A DNA stretch of 9,912 nucleotides from DATDRM01 sp035291705. GTDB taxonomy: Bacteria; Chloroflexota; Anaerolineae; Anaerolineales; UBA4823. Where the stretch lies: NCBI GenBank assembly GCA_035291705.1, contig DATDRM010000350.1, positions 1-9,912 on the forward strand, given 5' to 3'. Numbering within the stretch: position 1 is the stretch's first letter; each line of letters starts with the position of its first letter. The notes beneath the pieces are model-generated. The model was not told the origin of the DNA and searched no databases. It was given only the letters and a program-made list of their open reading frames with translations. A program made the translations under genes and the position numbers. Below, in pieces: positions 1 to 5,812 of this stretch.

Positions 1-283
1 TAAGCATGAATCCCAAGATACAGTTGGCGACCAAGGCAGTACGGAAATTACGGAGGGTTTCATCTGTCACACCTGAAGTAGCCACTTCGTGAGCAATAAG
101 CCAGGCGAAACCCGATCCCACGGTAAGGCCTAGTGTGAGCAGAAGTGATTGTGCCACCCCTAACATCCCAAACTGAGCTGGGCTGAAGAACCAGCTCAAC
201 GCTACTGAAAATCCGTAGTTAATGACGGAGGTGACAATAAATGCAGTTATAATGATGGCACTGTGGGTTGTGGATTTGCTCAT
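1..283 (-). CDS. Wzx-like polysaccharide flippase, N-terminal fragment (truncated by window edge)
   Basis: The reading frame starts at ATG 283-281 and stays open to the window edge, giving 94 residues that begin MSKSTTHSAIIITAF. Two hydrophobic stretches are visible, at about residues 8-31 and 41-65. The segment SWFFSPAQFGMLGVAQSL resembles the first two helices of polysaccharide-biosynthesis membrane proteins (the MATE/MOP superfamily: Wzx, RfbX), where a 'proxy-x-G' element follows helix 1. Such proteins flip lipid-linked oligosaccharides across the cytoplasmic membrane. The gene lies 17 bp downstream of a glycosyltransferase on the same strand, which supports a polysaccharide cluster and cotranscription. 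The ribosome binding site is weak (only a GG about 8 nt upstream). The C-terminal three quarters are outside the window, so the family call is tentative; another multi-spanning membrane protein is possible. Confidence 0.6.
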   Translation of the reverse strand, partial: MSKSTTHSAIIITAFIVTSVINYGFSVALSWFFSPAQFGMLGVAQSLLLTLGLTVGSGFAWLIAHEVATSGVTDETLRNFRTALVANCILGFML

Positions 284-300
284 CTATTTACCAGAGGCGA

Positions 301-1425
301 TTAATCACTATAGCCTTTTAATATTGGCTGGGTTGGGGGGTCGATGACATATACAGGTTTTGAAAGAGACTTGGTTGTCACCTGATTAAAAACCCTCTCG
401 TAACCGAATATAACGCGATTCCAAGAGTACAACCTTGCTTTAGCCTGAGCCAGGCTGGCGAGGTGGACGCGGAGAAGGGGGTCATCCCGTAAACGGATAA
501 GGATCGCTCTGAGCGCTTCGGGATGTCCAGGTTGGAAGGTGATCCCTTCGTTACTGATCACGTCGGCGACGCCGGGAAGATGTGATGCGACCGGTACCAG
601 GCCGGCTGCCATCCCCTCTAACAATGCGATCCCAAACGCTTCTGAACGCGACACAGAGGGTAAAACGATCACATGGGCTTGTTTGAGCAAATGAATCATT
701 TCTTCATCTGTTAAAGCTCCCCAAAAAGTCACGTCTGGCAAGTTAAGGTCTCTGGCTTGGATTTGACAAGCTCGGGTGAAGTGACCGTTCCCAATCACCG
801 ACAAACGCACATCTGACAAACCCACAAGAGCATTGAGCAGGACTGGTAAACCCTTATAAGGCCTAATTTGTCCTAAATAAACAACAGTAAACGGCCCGTC
901 TTTATTTACTGGGGTTACAAACCGGTTAAAGTCCACCCCCCATGGAATGACGGAGAGATCGGAGGCCGGGACGTAGCGAGCCAGACGCAAGCCATAAGTG
1001 GGGGTTGTTACGACAACGTGATCCGCATTACACGCCAACCGTTCCTGAAAGATGTTATAAGCCCAGATCAGGGGTCGCAGAGGCAGAATCTTAAGATCGA
1101 TAGGGGCATGGTGGGTATACACGAGGCGGGGCCGAGGAGATCTTAACCCGCGTAAGCCCAATAGGAGGAAAACGTCACTAAATGTTGGAACCGGTCCGTG
1201 CAGGTGAATTACATCATAATCCGATAAGCGAGCCTTGAGATGGCCAAGTTTTAAAAACATAGACGACAGGCGTATCTCTCCTCGTTCCATCCGCGGAATG
1301 TCATGAATTGAAATCATATCTACCTGGTGGCCGCGATTTCTCAAACCCTGGCTAAGCTTATCAGCCACCCTTGACACACCGCTTAAGATGGGAGGAGTTT
1401 CGGATATGATAATCAATATTTTCAT
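301..1425 (-). CDS. Glycosyltransferase family 4 (GT-B fold)
   Basis: This 374-residue protein has the normal length for a GT4 retaining glycosyltransferase. Such enzymes act at the cytoplasmic face of the membrane and transfer a sugar from a nucleotide-sugar donor to a lipid-linked or polysaccharide acceptor. The N-terminal Rossmann half starts MKILIIISETPPILSGVSRV, with the glycine-containing acceptor loop at about residues 13-20 and the usual RGHQV at 31-35. It continues with VIHLHG (72-77) and YTHHAP (103-108). The donor-binding half starts near residue 178 with VVYLGQIRPYKG (181-192) and VIGNG (210-214). The conserved E-x7-E motif is intact as E262 and E270 (EAFGIALLE), followed by the typical GxPVxA-like segment. 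Acceptor and sugar cannot be told from sequence. A GGAGGG lies 14 nt upstream of the ATG, a long spacing. The Wzx-like gene follows on the same strand. Fold and family are firm; substrate is unknown. Confidence 0.92.
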   Translation of the reverse strand: MKILIIISETPPILSGVSRVADKLSQGLRNRGHQVDMISIHDIPRMERGEIRLSSMFLKLGHLKARLSDYDVIHLHGPVPTFSDVFLLLGLRGLRSPRPRLVYTHHAPIDLKILPLRPLIWAYNIFQERLACNADHVVVTTPTYGLRLARYVPASDLSVIPWGVDFNRFVTPVNKDGPFTVVYLGQIRPYKGLPVLLNALVGLSDVRLSVIGNGHFTRACQIQARDLNLPDVTFWGALTDEEMIHLLKQAHVIVLPSVSRSEAFGIALLEGMAAGLVPVASHLPGVADVISNEGITFQPGHPEALRAILIRLRDDPLLRVHLASLAQAKARLYSWNRVIFGYERVFNQVTTKSLSKPVYVIDPPTQPILKGYSD

Positions 1426-1445
1426 GGGTGTTTTGCTTACCCTCC

Positions 1446-1460
1446 ATCTTCGACGAAGAT
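1446..1460. repeat. Perfect 15-bp palindrome upstream of the glycosyltransferase gene
   Basis: ATCTTCG-A-CGAAGAT is a perfect 7-bp inverted repeat around one central base. It lies just upstream of the GGAGGG (complement of 1440-1445) of the leftward glycosyltransferase gene. Its compactness suits a dimeric regulator's operator better than an RNA hairpin. The binding protein is unknown; the divergently encoded TrmB-like regulator is one candidate (inference). Confidence 0.45.
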
Positions 1461-1476
1461 CGAGAGCTTATTATTG

Positions 1477-1493
1477 GTTCAGCAACACTGAAC
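1477..1493. repeat. Inverted repeat, 6-bp arms, 5-nt spacer
   Basis: GTTCAG-CAACA-CTGAAC is a perfect 6-bp inverted repeat in the divergent intergenic region. No T-run follows on either strand, so it is not a typical intrinsic terminator. It may be an operator half of a larger array, or chance. Confidence 0.3.
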
Positions 1494-1513
1494 TTAAAAT
1501 AATAATAGGATAA

Positions 1514-1533
1514 CGAGAACCTGTTGGTTCTTG
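1514..1533. repeat. Inverted repeat, 8-bp arms with one G-T pair
   Basis: The arms CGAGAACC and GGTTCTTG enclose TGTT. The inner six pairs are perfect and the seventh is a G-T. It lies between the glycosyltransferase gene and the regulator's promoter. It could be an operator or a stem-loop in a leftward leader transcript; no terminator-like T-run is present. Confidence 0.3.
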
Positions 1534-1637
1534 CAGTGTCTATAATTATTAACGGAAAGGTGTAATAAATGTGATGGCCTACCTAAAACGTTAATTCGCT
1601 CTTAATATATTCATTTCCCTATGCCTGGAATAAGAAT

Positions 1638-1666
1638 TTGACATCCCTTATCAATCCGTTTAGAAT
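1638..1666 (+). promoter_or_regulatory. Sigma-70-type promoter for the TrmB-like/VIT operon
   Basis: A perfect -35 TTGACA (1638-1643) is followed after exactly 17 bp by a good -10 TAGAAT (1661-1666). The expected start of transcription is near 1673, giving a leader of about 35 nt before the ATG at 1709. A 6-bp inverted repeat, AATCCG (1653-1658) and CGGATT (1686-1691), straddles the -10 and start point and could be an operator, for instance for autoregulation. The promoter call is strong; the operator call is speculative. Confidence 0.75.
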
Positions 1667-1708
1667 TACAATAGTAGTTTGAAATCGGATTACTAAGGTG
1701 TCTCTTTG

Positions 1709-2497
1709 ATGGATTTATTGTCAGATTTAATCGCTCTCGGCCTGACAGAGTACGAAGCGAAGGTATACATCGCATTGGTGCGCGATCACCCAGCGAATGG
1801 TTATCAGCTGAGCAAAAGAACAGGCGTGCCTCGGTCAATGGTATATGAAGCCTTAGGACGTCTGAATGCGCGCGGCGCTGTGCTCAAGTCTGGAGACAGC
1901 CGCGCCATGCTTTTCCGGCCAGTTCCGCCAGAGCTGTTATTCGAGCGTTACGAGCGTGAACATCACCGGCTGATAAAGGGATTGCGGGACCGCTTGCAGG
2001 TCTTATATACTGCTCGAAAAGAGGACTTGCTTTGGTCAGTCAGTGAACAGGGTGCAATCTATTCCTATGCAACAAAGATGATCAGTAGTGCGCAACGTGA
2101 GATTCTACTCGTACTTGACGATCAGGCTTTGAATGTACTTTATCAGGTAGTTGACTCTGCTTGCGGAAGAGAACTTCACATCGGCGCTTTATTGACTGGT
2201 ACAGGGGATTTGAATTGCGAGAATGTTGCTCGCCACCCTCCTTTGGAGAGTGAATTGCAGGGCTTGAATAATACGTTGGTGGTTGTTGTCGATGGGCAGG
2301 AATGCCTGATCGCTAATACGGAAATCGGAATGACAGCCACAATTACTACGAATAGGTCGTTTGTTCTCCTGGCGCGCCAATTCGTCTGGATGGAGCTATT
2401 TGCTCATCGCCTCTATAAACAATTGACACCAGAGTTGATTGCTCGCCTTGATGATCAGGATCGCCGCATATTCGAAAGCTTTCACACGGATGGATAA
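1709..2497 (+). CDS. TrmB-family transcriptional regulator
   Basis: The 262-residue protein begins with a TrmB-type winged helix-turn-helix at about residues 1-75. LGLTEYEAKVYIALV (10-24) is the family hallmark, followed by the recognition-helix region LSKRTGVPRSMVYEALGRL (34-52) and the wing GAVLKSGDSRAMLFRPVPP. Residues 78-105 form a charged helix likely to mediate dimer formation. The C-terminal part (about 108-255) looks like the effector or regulatory domain of TrmB-like proteins; its ligand cannot be read from sequence. I chose ATG 1709 because AAGGTG (1695-1700) lies 8 nt upstream; a TTG at 1706 is the only close alternative and would add one residue. The gene overlaps the metal transporter gene downstream, so the regulator probably controls that transporter and perhaps itself. 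It is a cytoplasmic DNA-binding protein. Control of the divergent polysaccharide genes is also possible. Confidence 0.88.
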   Translation: MDLLSDLIALGLTEYEAKVYIALVRDHPANGYQLSKRTGVPRSMVYEALGRLNARGAVLKSGDSRAMLFRPVPPELLFERYEREHHRLIKGLRDRLQVLYTARKEDLLWSVSEQGAIYSYATKMISSAQREILLVLDDQALNVLYQVVDSACGRELHIGALLTGTGDLNCENVARHPPLESELQGLNNTLVVVVDGQECLIANTEIGMTATITTNRSFVLLARQFVWMELFAHRLYKQLTPELIARLDDQDRRIFESFHTDG

Positions 2498-3251
2498 GAT
2501 GGTTTTAGAAACCAGAGATTCACACCACGACGTTCGCCAAAAAGAATTCCTACATCACACCCAACGCGACCCTCACCGGCAAGCCTCATTTCTCTCCGAC
2601 ATCATCCTGGGTGGACAGGATGGACTGGTGAATGTCTTAGGCGTTATCCTGGGCGTGGCAGCCGCAACAGGCGATCCGAGGATTGTAATGGTGGCTGGTC
2701 TGGCAGCCACATTTGCAGAATCGGTCTCGATGGGGGCTGTCGCCTATACCTCCACCCTGGCCGAGGCTTCCTTCTATGAGAGTGAACGCGAACGTGAATA
2801 TCGCCATGTCCTGGCAGTACCCCACTTAGAGCGGCGAGAAATCCATGAAATTTACGCCCAAAAAGGTTTTAAAGGCGAATTGCTCGAACGCATCGTCGAC
2901 ACGATCACTGCCAATGAAGACGTTTGGGTGGCGGTGATGATGGCTGAAGAGCACCAACTGTCACCAACCAGCCGGGGAAACGCTTTGCGATCTGCGCTGG
3001 TTGTTGGGTTAGCCGCGGTGGTGGGTTCCCTTATCCCTCTGCTTCCCTTTGTCTTGCTGTCTGTCAAAGCCGGGATTGTTGTGTCCATTGTCATATCGGC
3101 TTTGGTCCTGTTTGTGGTTGGAGTGTTTAAGGCACGCTTGACGGTAGGCCACCCTGGCAAGAGCGGGTTAGAGATGGCGATCATTGGCACTGTCAGCGCG
3201 CTGGTAGGGTATGCGGTCGGGGCCTTGCTCAAGTTACCGGTGACGCCGTAG
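2490..3251 (+). CDS. VIT1/CCC1-family iron/manganese transporter
   Basis: The 253-residue membrane protein matches the vacuolar iron transporter (DUF125) family, which in bacteria moves Fe2+ or Mn2+ across the cytoplasmic membrane for detoxification. Five hydrophobic segments lie near residues 37-60, 64-90, 167-190, 194-215 and 227-248. The family signature in helix 1 is DIILGGQDGLVNVLG with D44, and helix 2 has SMGAVAY with M81. These align with the metal-path Asp and Met of plant VIT1. Between helices 2 and 3 a glutamate-rich helical region (residues 97-155) carries ESEREREY, LERREIHE and MMAEEH, the cytoplasmic metal-binding domain. ATG 2490 overlaps the regulator's stop codon (2495-2497), implying translational coupling; ATG 2499 is the alternative start, with GGATGG 5 nt upstream. 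Upstream in-frame codons would lie deep in the regulator gene and add an unrelated N-terminus. The exact metal is not resolved. Confidence 0.92.
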   Translation: MDKMVLETRDSHHDVRQKEFLHHTQRDPHRQASFLSDIILGGQDGLVNVLGVILGVAAATGDPRIVMVAGLAATFAESVSMGAVAYTSTLAEASFYESEREREYRHVLAVPHLERREIHEIYAQKGFKGELLERIVDTITANEDVWVAVMMAEEHQLSPTSRGNALRSALVVGLAAVVGSLIPLLPFVLLSVKAGIVVSIVISALVLFVVGVFKARLTVGHPGKSGLEMAIIGTVSALVGYAVGALLKLPVTP

Positions 3252-3261
3252 ATTGGATGGT

Positions 3262-4752
3262 TTATGGAGTGGGATAATTGAAATAATTGTAAGCCGCCTC
3301 TGACAGACTGGCGACCAGTTCCGAGGCGGGCTCCCAGATCAACTCTGGTGATTCGTAAACAAAGATTGCCAAGACGTAGTTCCCGCCGGGGGTGTAGACA
3401 ATGCCTGCGTCTCCCAAGGTGTTCATCACGCCGAAATAAGTCACCCAACCGTGCTTGTGAGCTACTTGAGTGCCATCCGGTACGCCGGCTTCGATCAATA
3501 AGCCGATATTATTGCGCGTCAGGTAAGTAAGCATCGTCTGGCATTCGGCTTCTGTAAATTCACCTGGGAAGACGGCCATCAATGCTCCCCCCCCGGTTTG
3601 ATTGCACTGGTAGATATCTTCTAGCAGCATGCCGATATCTGACAGGGTAGTCTGGTTGTAGATATCCGGGTCAGTATTCAGATCAGTGCGCTGGTTGGCT
3701 GGAGTTTGGATGGCAGCCAGGAGCGGCGCGCCGGGATAAAACTGCCCAGCCAGGAAGGTATTTTCCAGTCCAAGGGCGCGCATGTCGGCGGTAATTTCGA
3801 GCGGGGCGTTGGTCCGATCGATCACGCGCTCCATCAACCAGTCGGCGGGGTCATTGCCAGATTTTTCGATCATCTCCACCAGAAGATTGACGGTTTCGGT
3901 GTCCGGTTCTTCTCCAATGCGGCGGTAGGCAGATATCATGATCGGGATCTTGATGATGCTGGCTGCCGTGAAGGCCAGGTCTGGCTTGGTGGGCAGGTCT
4001 TCACCCTGGCGGTAGATGAAGTGGATCTCCTCTTCAGTTTGAAGATTTAACAAATACACTCCAACAATCCCCTTAAATTCAGCCAAATCGATGGTTTGTT
4101 TGAGCAGCACCTCAAGATTTTGGAAAGATGGGCGTGAGGGTTGGGTACGCTGCAAGGGAAGGTCTACCACCCGGCGCGAAGTCGATCGCAGAGCGTTCTC
4201 AATCAACGAAACGGAGCGGCCGATATCTAAAGCTGTCCCTTCCTGACCAGCCTGGAATTGAACTGTTCCTACAGCTGGCATGGCAGGGGTTGGGGGTTGA
4301 TCGTAGCGGGAGGAGATTTCATCCCGCAGGTAGGTGCGCAGACGGTCTTCTGAGAACGTGGCGCGTAAGGGGATTTCAGCAGGCGGTGAGGATCTTCCCC
4401 ACAGATAATTCCAGAAATCAACCCAAAAAGACTGCTGGCTGCGCGCCAGATCGGCAGCTGCCAGCATGGTTTCCAGGTCAAGCTTAAATTCAGCTGCAGA
4501 AGGATCGATCAGGATAATGTTATTCTCGTAATGCAACTCAACCGGAGTGGTGTTATAGGCTTCTAACAAGCGTTGGGCGGTCGCGGCTCGATCAAGGCCT
4601 CCAACGGGGACATCGGCAATCGCCATACCTTCCGGAAAGCTGGCTCGCAACCGGCTGAAGCGCACCAATTGGAGAGTCAACAAGATAATCGCGCCAAGGA
4701 TCAGGAGCAGAGCCAGCCAACGCAGGGTAGAAAATGAACTTCGATTTCTCAT
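3262..4752 (-). CDS. Membrane-anchored serine hydrolase (class A beta-lactamase/PBP fold) with PG-binding-4-like domain
   Basis: The 496-residue protein starts MRNRSS, then has one transmembrane segment or uncleaved signal anchor (residues 10-31), so the rest is extracytoplasmic. Residues about 44-200 resemble one or two PG_binding_4 (VanW-associated) modules: DVPVGGLDRAATAQRLLEAY is typical. The C-terminal half (about 220-490) has the serine-hydrolase motifs in order: S265-I-I-K268, S298-G-N300 and K433-H-G435. No clear ExxLN omega-loop motif is seen, and KHG replaces KTG. A true beta-lactamase is therefore less likely than a peptidoglycan-directed or unknown serine acyl-enzyme. I preferred ATG 4752 over ATG 4773 because the extended -10 at 4764-4772 overlaps the upstream ATG; neither start has a Shine-Dalgarno. 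The gene converges on the VIT gene with 10 bp between stop codons. A C8 run at 3587-3594 (G8 in the coding strand) encodes Gly-Gly-Gly. Confidence 0.85.
   Translation of the reverse strand: MRNRSSFSTLRWLALLLILGAIILLTLQLVRFSRLRASFPEGMAIADVPVGGLDRAATAQRLLEAYNTTPVELHYENNIILIDPSAAEFKLDLETMLAAADLARSQQSFWVDFWNYLWGRSSPPAEIPLRATFSEDRLRTYLRDEISSRYDQPPTPAMPAVGTVQFQAGQEGTALDIGRSVSLIENALRSTSRRVVDLPLQRTQPSRPSFQNLEVLLKQTIDLAEFKGIVGVYLLNLQTEEEIHFIYRQGEDLPTKPDLAFTAASIIKIPIMISAYRRIGEEPDTETVNLLVEMIEKSGNDPADWLMERVIDRTNAPLEITADMRALGLENTFLAGQFYPGAPLLAAIQTPANQRTDLNTDPDIYNQTTLSDIGMLLEDIYQCNQTGGGALMAVFPGEFTEAECQTMLTYLTRNNIGLLIEAGVPDGTQVAHKHGWVTYFGVMNTLGDAGIVYTPGGNYVLAIFVYESPELIWEPASELVASLSEAAYNYFNYPTP
3294..3329. 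repeat. Nested stem-loop at the 3' end of the serine hydrolase gene
   Basis: Outer arms CCGCCTC (3294-3300) and GAGGCGG (3323-3329) pair perfectly. Inside, ACTGG (3307-3311) and CCAGT (3315-3319) form a second perfect 5-bp stem. The structure lies inside the coding frame and about 43 bp past the VIT stop codon. It could slow or end transcription arriving from the convergent VIT operon, but no U-run follows on the plus strand, so a terminator role is unproven. Confidence 0.35.
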
Positions 4753-4763
4753 AACGAGCGAAA

Positions 4764-4772
4764 AGTATATCA
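4764..4772 (-). promoter_or_regulatory. Extended -10 promoter for the serine hydrolase gene
   Basis: Read leftward, the sequence is TGATATACT: a TGn extension plus -10 TATACT. No convincing -35 is seen; TTGAGC (complement of 4789-4794) lies 19 bp away and is poorly spaced. The predicted start near 4757 would leave about 5 nt before ATG 4752, that is a nearly leaderless message, consistent with the absent Shine-Dalgarno. Confidence 0.5.
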
Positions 4773-4788
4773 TAACTTATGGTATGAT
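4769..4788. repeat. 20-bp imperfect dyad spanning two divergent -10 elements
   Basis: Arms ATCATAAC (4769-4776) and GGTATGAT (4781-4788) match as an inverted repeat at 7 of 8 positions around TTAT. The dyad contains the whole rightward -10 and overlaps the leftward extended -10. A protein bound here would block both promoters. Part of the symmetry may simply reflect two back-to-back -10-like sequences. Confidence 0.4.
4780..4788 (+). promoter_or_regulatory. Extended -10 promoter for the leader ORF/UbiA/MoeA operon
   Basis: TGGTATGAT matches the extended -10 pattern TGnTATAAT with one mismatch in the hexamer. No good -35 is present upstream, as is common for extended -10 promoters. The predicted start near 4795 would give a leader of about 13 nt holding the GGAGG of the short ORF at 4808. 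Confidence 0.5.
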
Positions 4789-4807
4789 GCTCAATCGTGG
4801 AGGTCTT

Positions 4808-4852
4808 ATGAGCGAGCGTTCAAAGCGCCCTTTTCTACCAACCGAACCTTGA
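4808..4852 (+). CDS. 14-codon leader ORF upstream of the prenyltransferase gene
   Basis: ATG 4808 is preceded by a near-ideal GGAGGT (4799-4804) at suitable spacing and opens a 14-codon frame (MSERSKRPFLPTEP) ending at TGA 4850-4852. The stop codon overlaps the GAGGAG that serves the prenyltransferase start at 4867. The peptide is basic and proline-containing, with no repeated regulatory codons that would suggest attenuation. It may be a translational-coupling leader peptide, a small protein, or a frameshifted N-terminus of the next gene, whose frame here is one base off. The next protein already has a normal N-terminus, so the last option is less likely. No homology is recognised and expression is inferred only from the ribosome binding site and promoter. 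Confidence 0.45.
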   Translation: MSERSKRPFLPTEP

Positions 4853-4866
4853 GGAGATCTCGATTA

Positions 4867-5772
4867 ATGCAAACGCTCCGGCTATTCATTCGTATATCAC
4901 GACCTCTCTTCCTGGTTGGGGGGGGATTGGCCTATGCTTTAGGAGCGGGAATAGCCCGGTTTTTAGGGACACCCATCGATTGGGGAGTGTATCTCCTTGG
5001 CCAGGGGTTTGTTACCATCCTTCAACTCAGCGCTCACTACCTGAACGAGTATTTTGATGCCCCGTCGGATGCGAATAATCTAGCGCGAACCCCTTTTTCA
5101 GGTGGAAGTGGAGCGATTGGGGCTGAGAAGTTGTCTCGCAATGTTGTCTTACTGGCTGCAATAACAGCTCTGACCGTTTTAGCTTCGTTGGCAGTGTTGA
5201 TGATCGAGTATGCTCCGGTCTCTCCACTTCTTTTTCTGGTCGTAACCTTAGGCTTCTTAGGAGCCTTTTTCTATTCCACACCGCCGATTAAACTGGCCTC
5301 ATCTGGGTATGGAGAACTGACCACATCGATTCTTGTCGCTTACCTGGTGCCAGCCTTCGCCTTTATCCTCCAGGTCGGAGAACTACACCGCCTGGTGGCG
5401 ATGGCTGCAATCCCGCTCACAGCCTTGCATATGGCGATGATGTTGACCTATGAACTGCCCGATTATGCCTCAGACCTCAAACACAATAAGCTAACCATGC
5501 TGGTGCGCCTGGGTTGGGAGAGGGGGATGGGCTTACACAACCTCCTGGTCTTGTTCGCCTTCTTTATCTTAGGTCTGGCAGCGGTTTTTGGGCTTCCGCT
5601 GGCGATTGTCCTTCCTGCTTATATCCCTTTGCCATTAGGTCTGTTACAGATCTGGCAGATGAGGCGGATCGCGGCCGGGGTGAAACCGAATTGGGCTACG
5701 TTAACCCTGACAGCAATCGTCTTATTTGCCAGCGAGGTTTACCTGTTAGCCTTCGCTTTCTGGACGCGATAA
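4867..5772 (+). CDS. UbiA/MenA-family prenyltransferase
   Basis: The 301-residue polytopic membrane protein belongs to the UbiA superfamily, which attaches an isoprenoid chain to an aromatic or related acceptor in the membrane. Both Mg-diphosphate motifs are intact. The first is NEYFDAPSD, an N-x3-D-x3-D with N60, D64 and D68; the second is DYASD with D199 and D203. Between them lies FYSTPPIKLASSGYGE (135-150), which resembles the MenA/UbiA loop before helix 5. About eight to nine hydrophobic segments fill the rest. ATG 4867 is preferred because AGGAG (4852-4856) lies 10 nt upstream; TTG 4849 would give a start with no ribosome binding site. The acceptor is uncertain: a MenA-like naphthoate is plausible, but other UbiA substrates cannot be excluded and no other menaquinone gene is nearby. 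A G8 run (4918-4925) encodes Gly-Gly-Gly near the N-terminus. It is likely cotranscribed with the moeA gene 40 bp downstream. Confidence 0.87.
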   Translation: MQTLRLFIRISRPLFLVGGGLAYALGAGIARFLGTPIDWGVYLLGQGFVTILQLSAHYLNEYFDAPSDANNLARTPFSGGSGAIGAEKLSRNVVLLAAITALTVLASLAVLMIEYAPVSPLLFLVVTLGFLGAFFYSTPPIKLASSGYGELTTSILVAYLVPAFAFILQVGELHRLVAMAAIPLTALHMAMMLTYELPDYASDLKHNKLTMLVRLGWERGMGLHNLLVLFAFFILGLAAVFGLPLAIVLPAYIPLPLGLLQIWQMRRIAAGVKPNWATLTLTAIVLFASEVYLLAFAFWTR

Positions 5773-5812
5773 CCATTTTCTTACTACCTTATTTTTGAAA
5801 TATCCATCAGAG

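Noticed and set aside
1541..1546. Perfect TATAAT on the plus strand
   Set aside because: No -35 at the right distance and no gene reads from it except through the better promoter at 1638-1666; a six-codon frame at 1574-1594 has no support.
1611..1838. 75-codon minus-strand frame across the regulator promoter
   Set aside because: It overlaps both the strong promoter and the start of the TrmB-like gene and has no recognisable features.
2852..3448. 198-codon open frame on the minus strand
   Set aside because: It lies antisense to the VIT gene and the end of the serine hydrolase; its composition is Thr/Arg/Pro-rich with no recognisable domain, typical of a shadow frame.
4849..4866. TTG start giving six extra residues on the prenyltransferase
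   Set aside because: No ribosome binding site precedes it, whereas ATG 4867 has AGGAG at a fair distance.
5514..5798. 94-codon plus-strand frame inside the end of the prenyltransferase gene
   Set aside because: It is an alternative frame of a membrane protein gene, with no domain.
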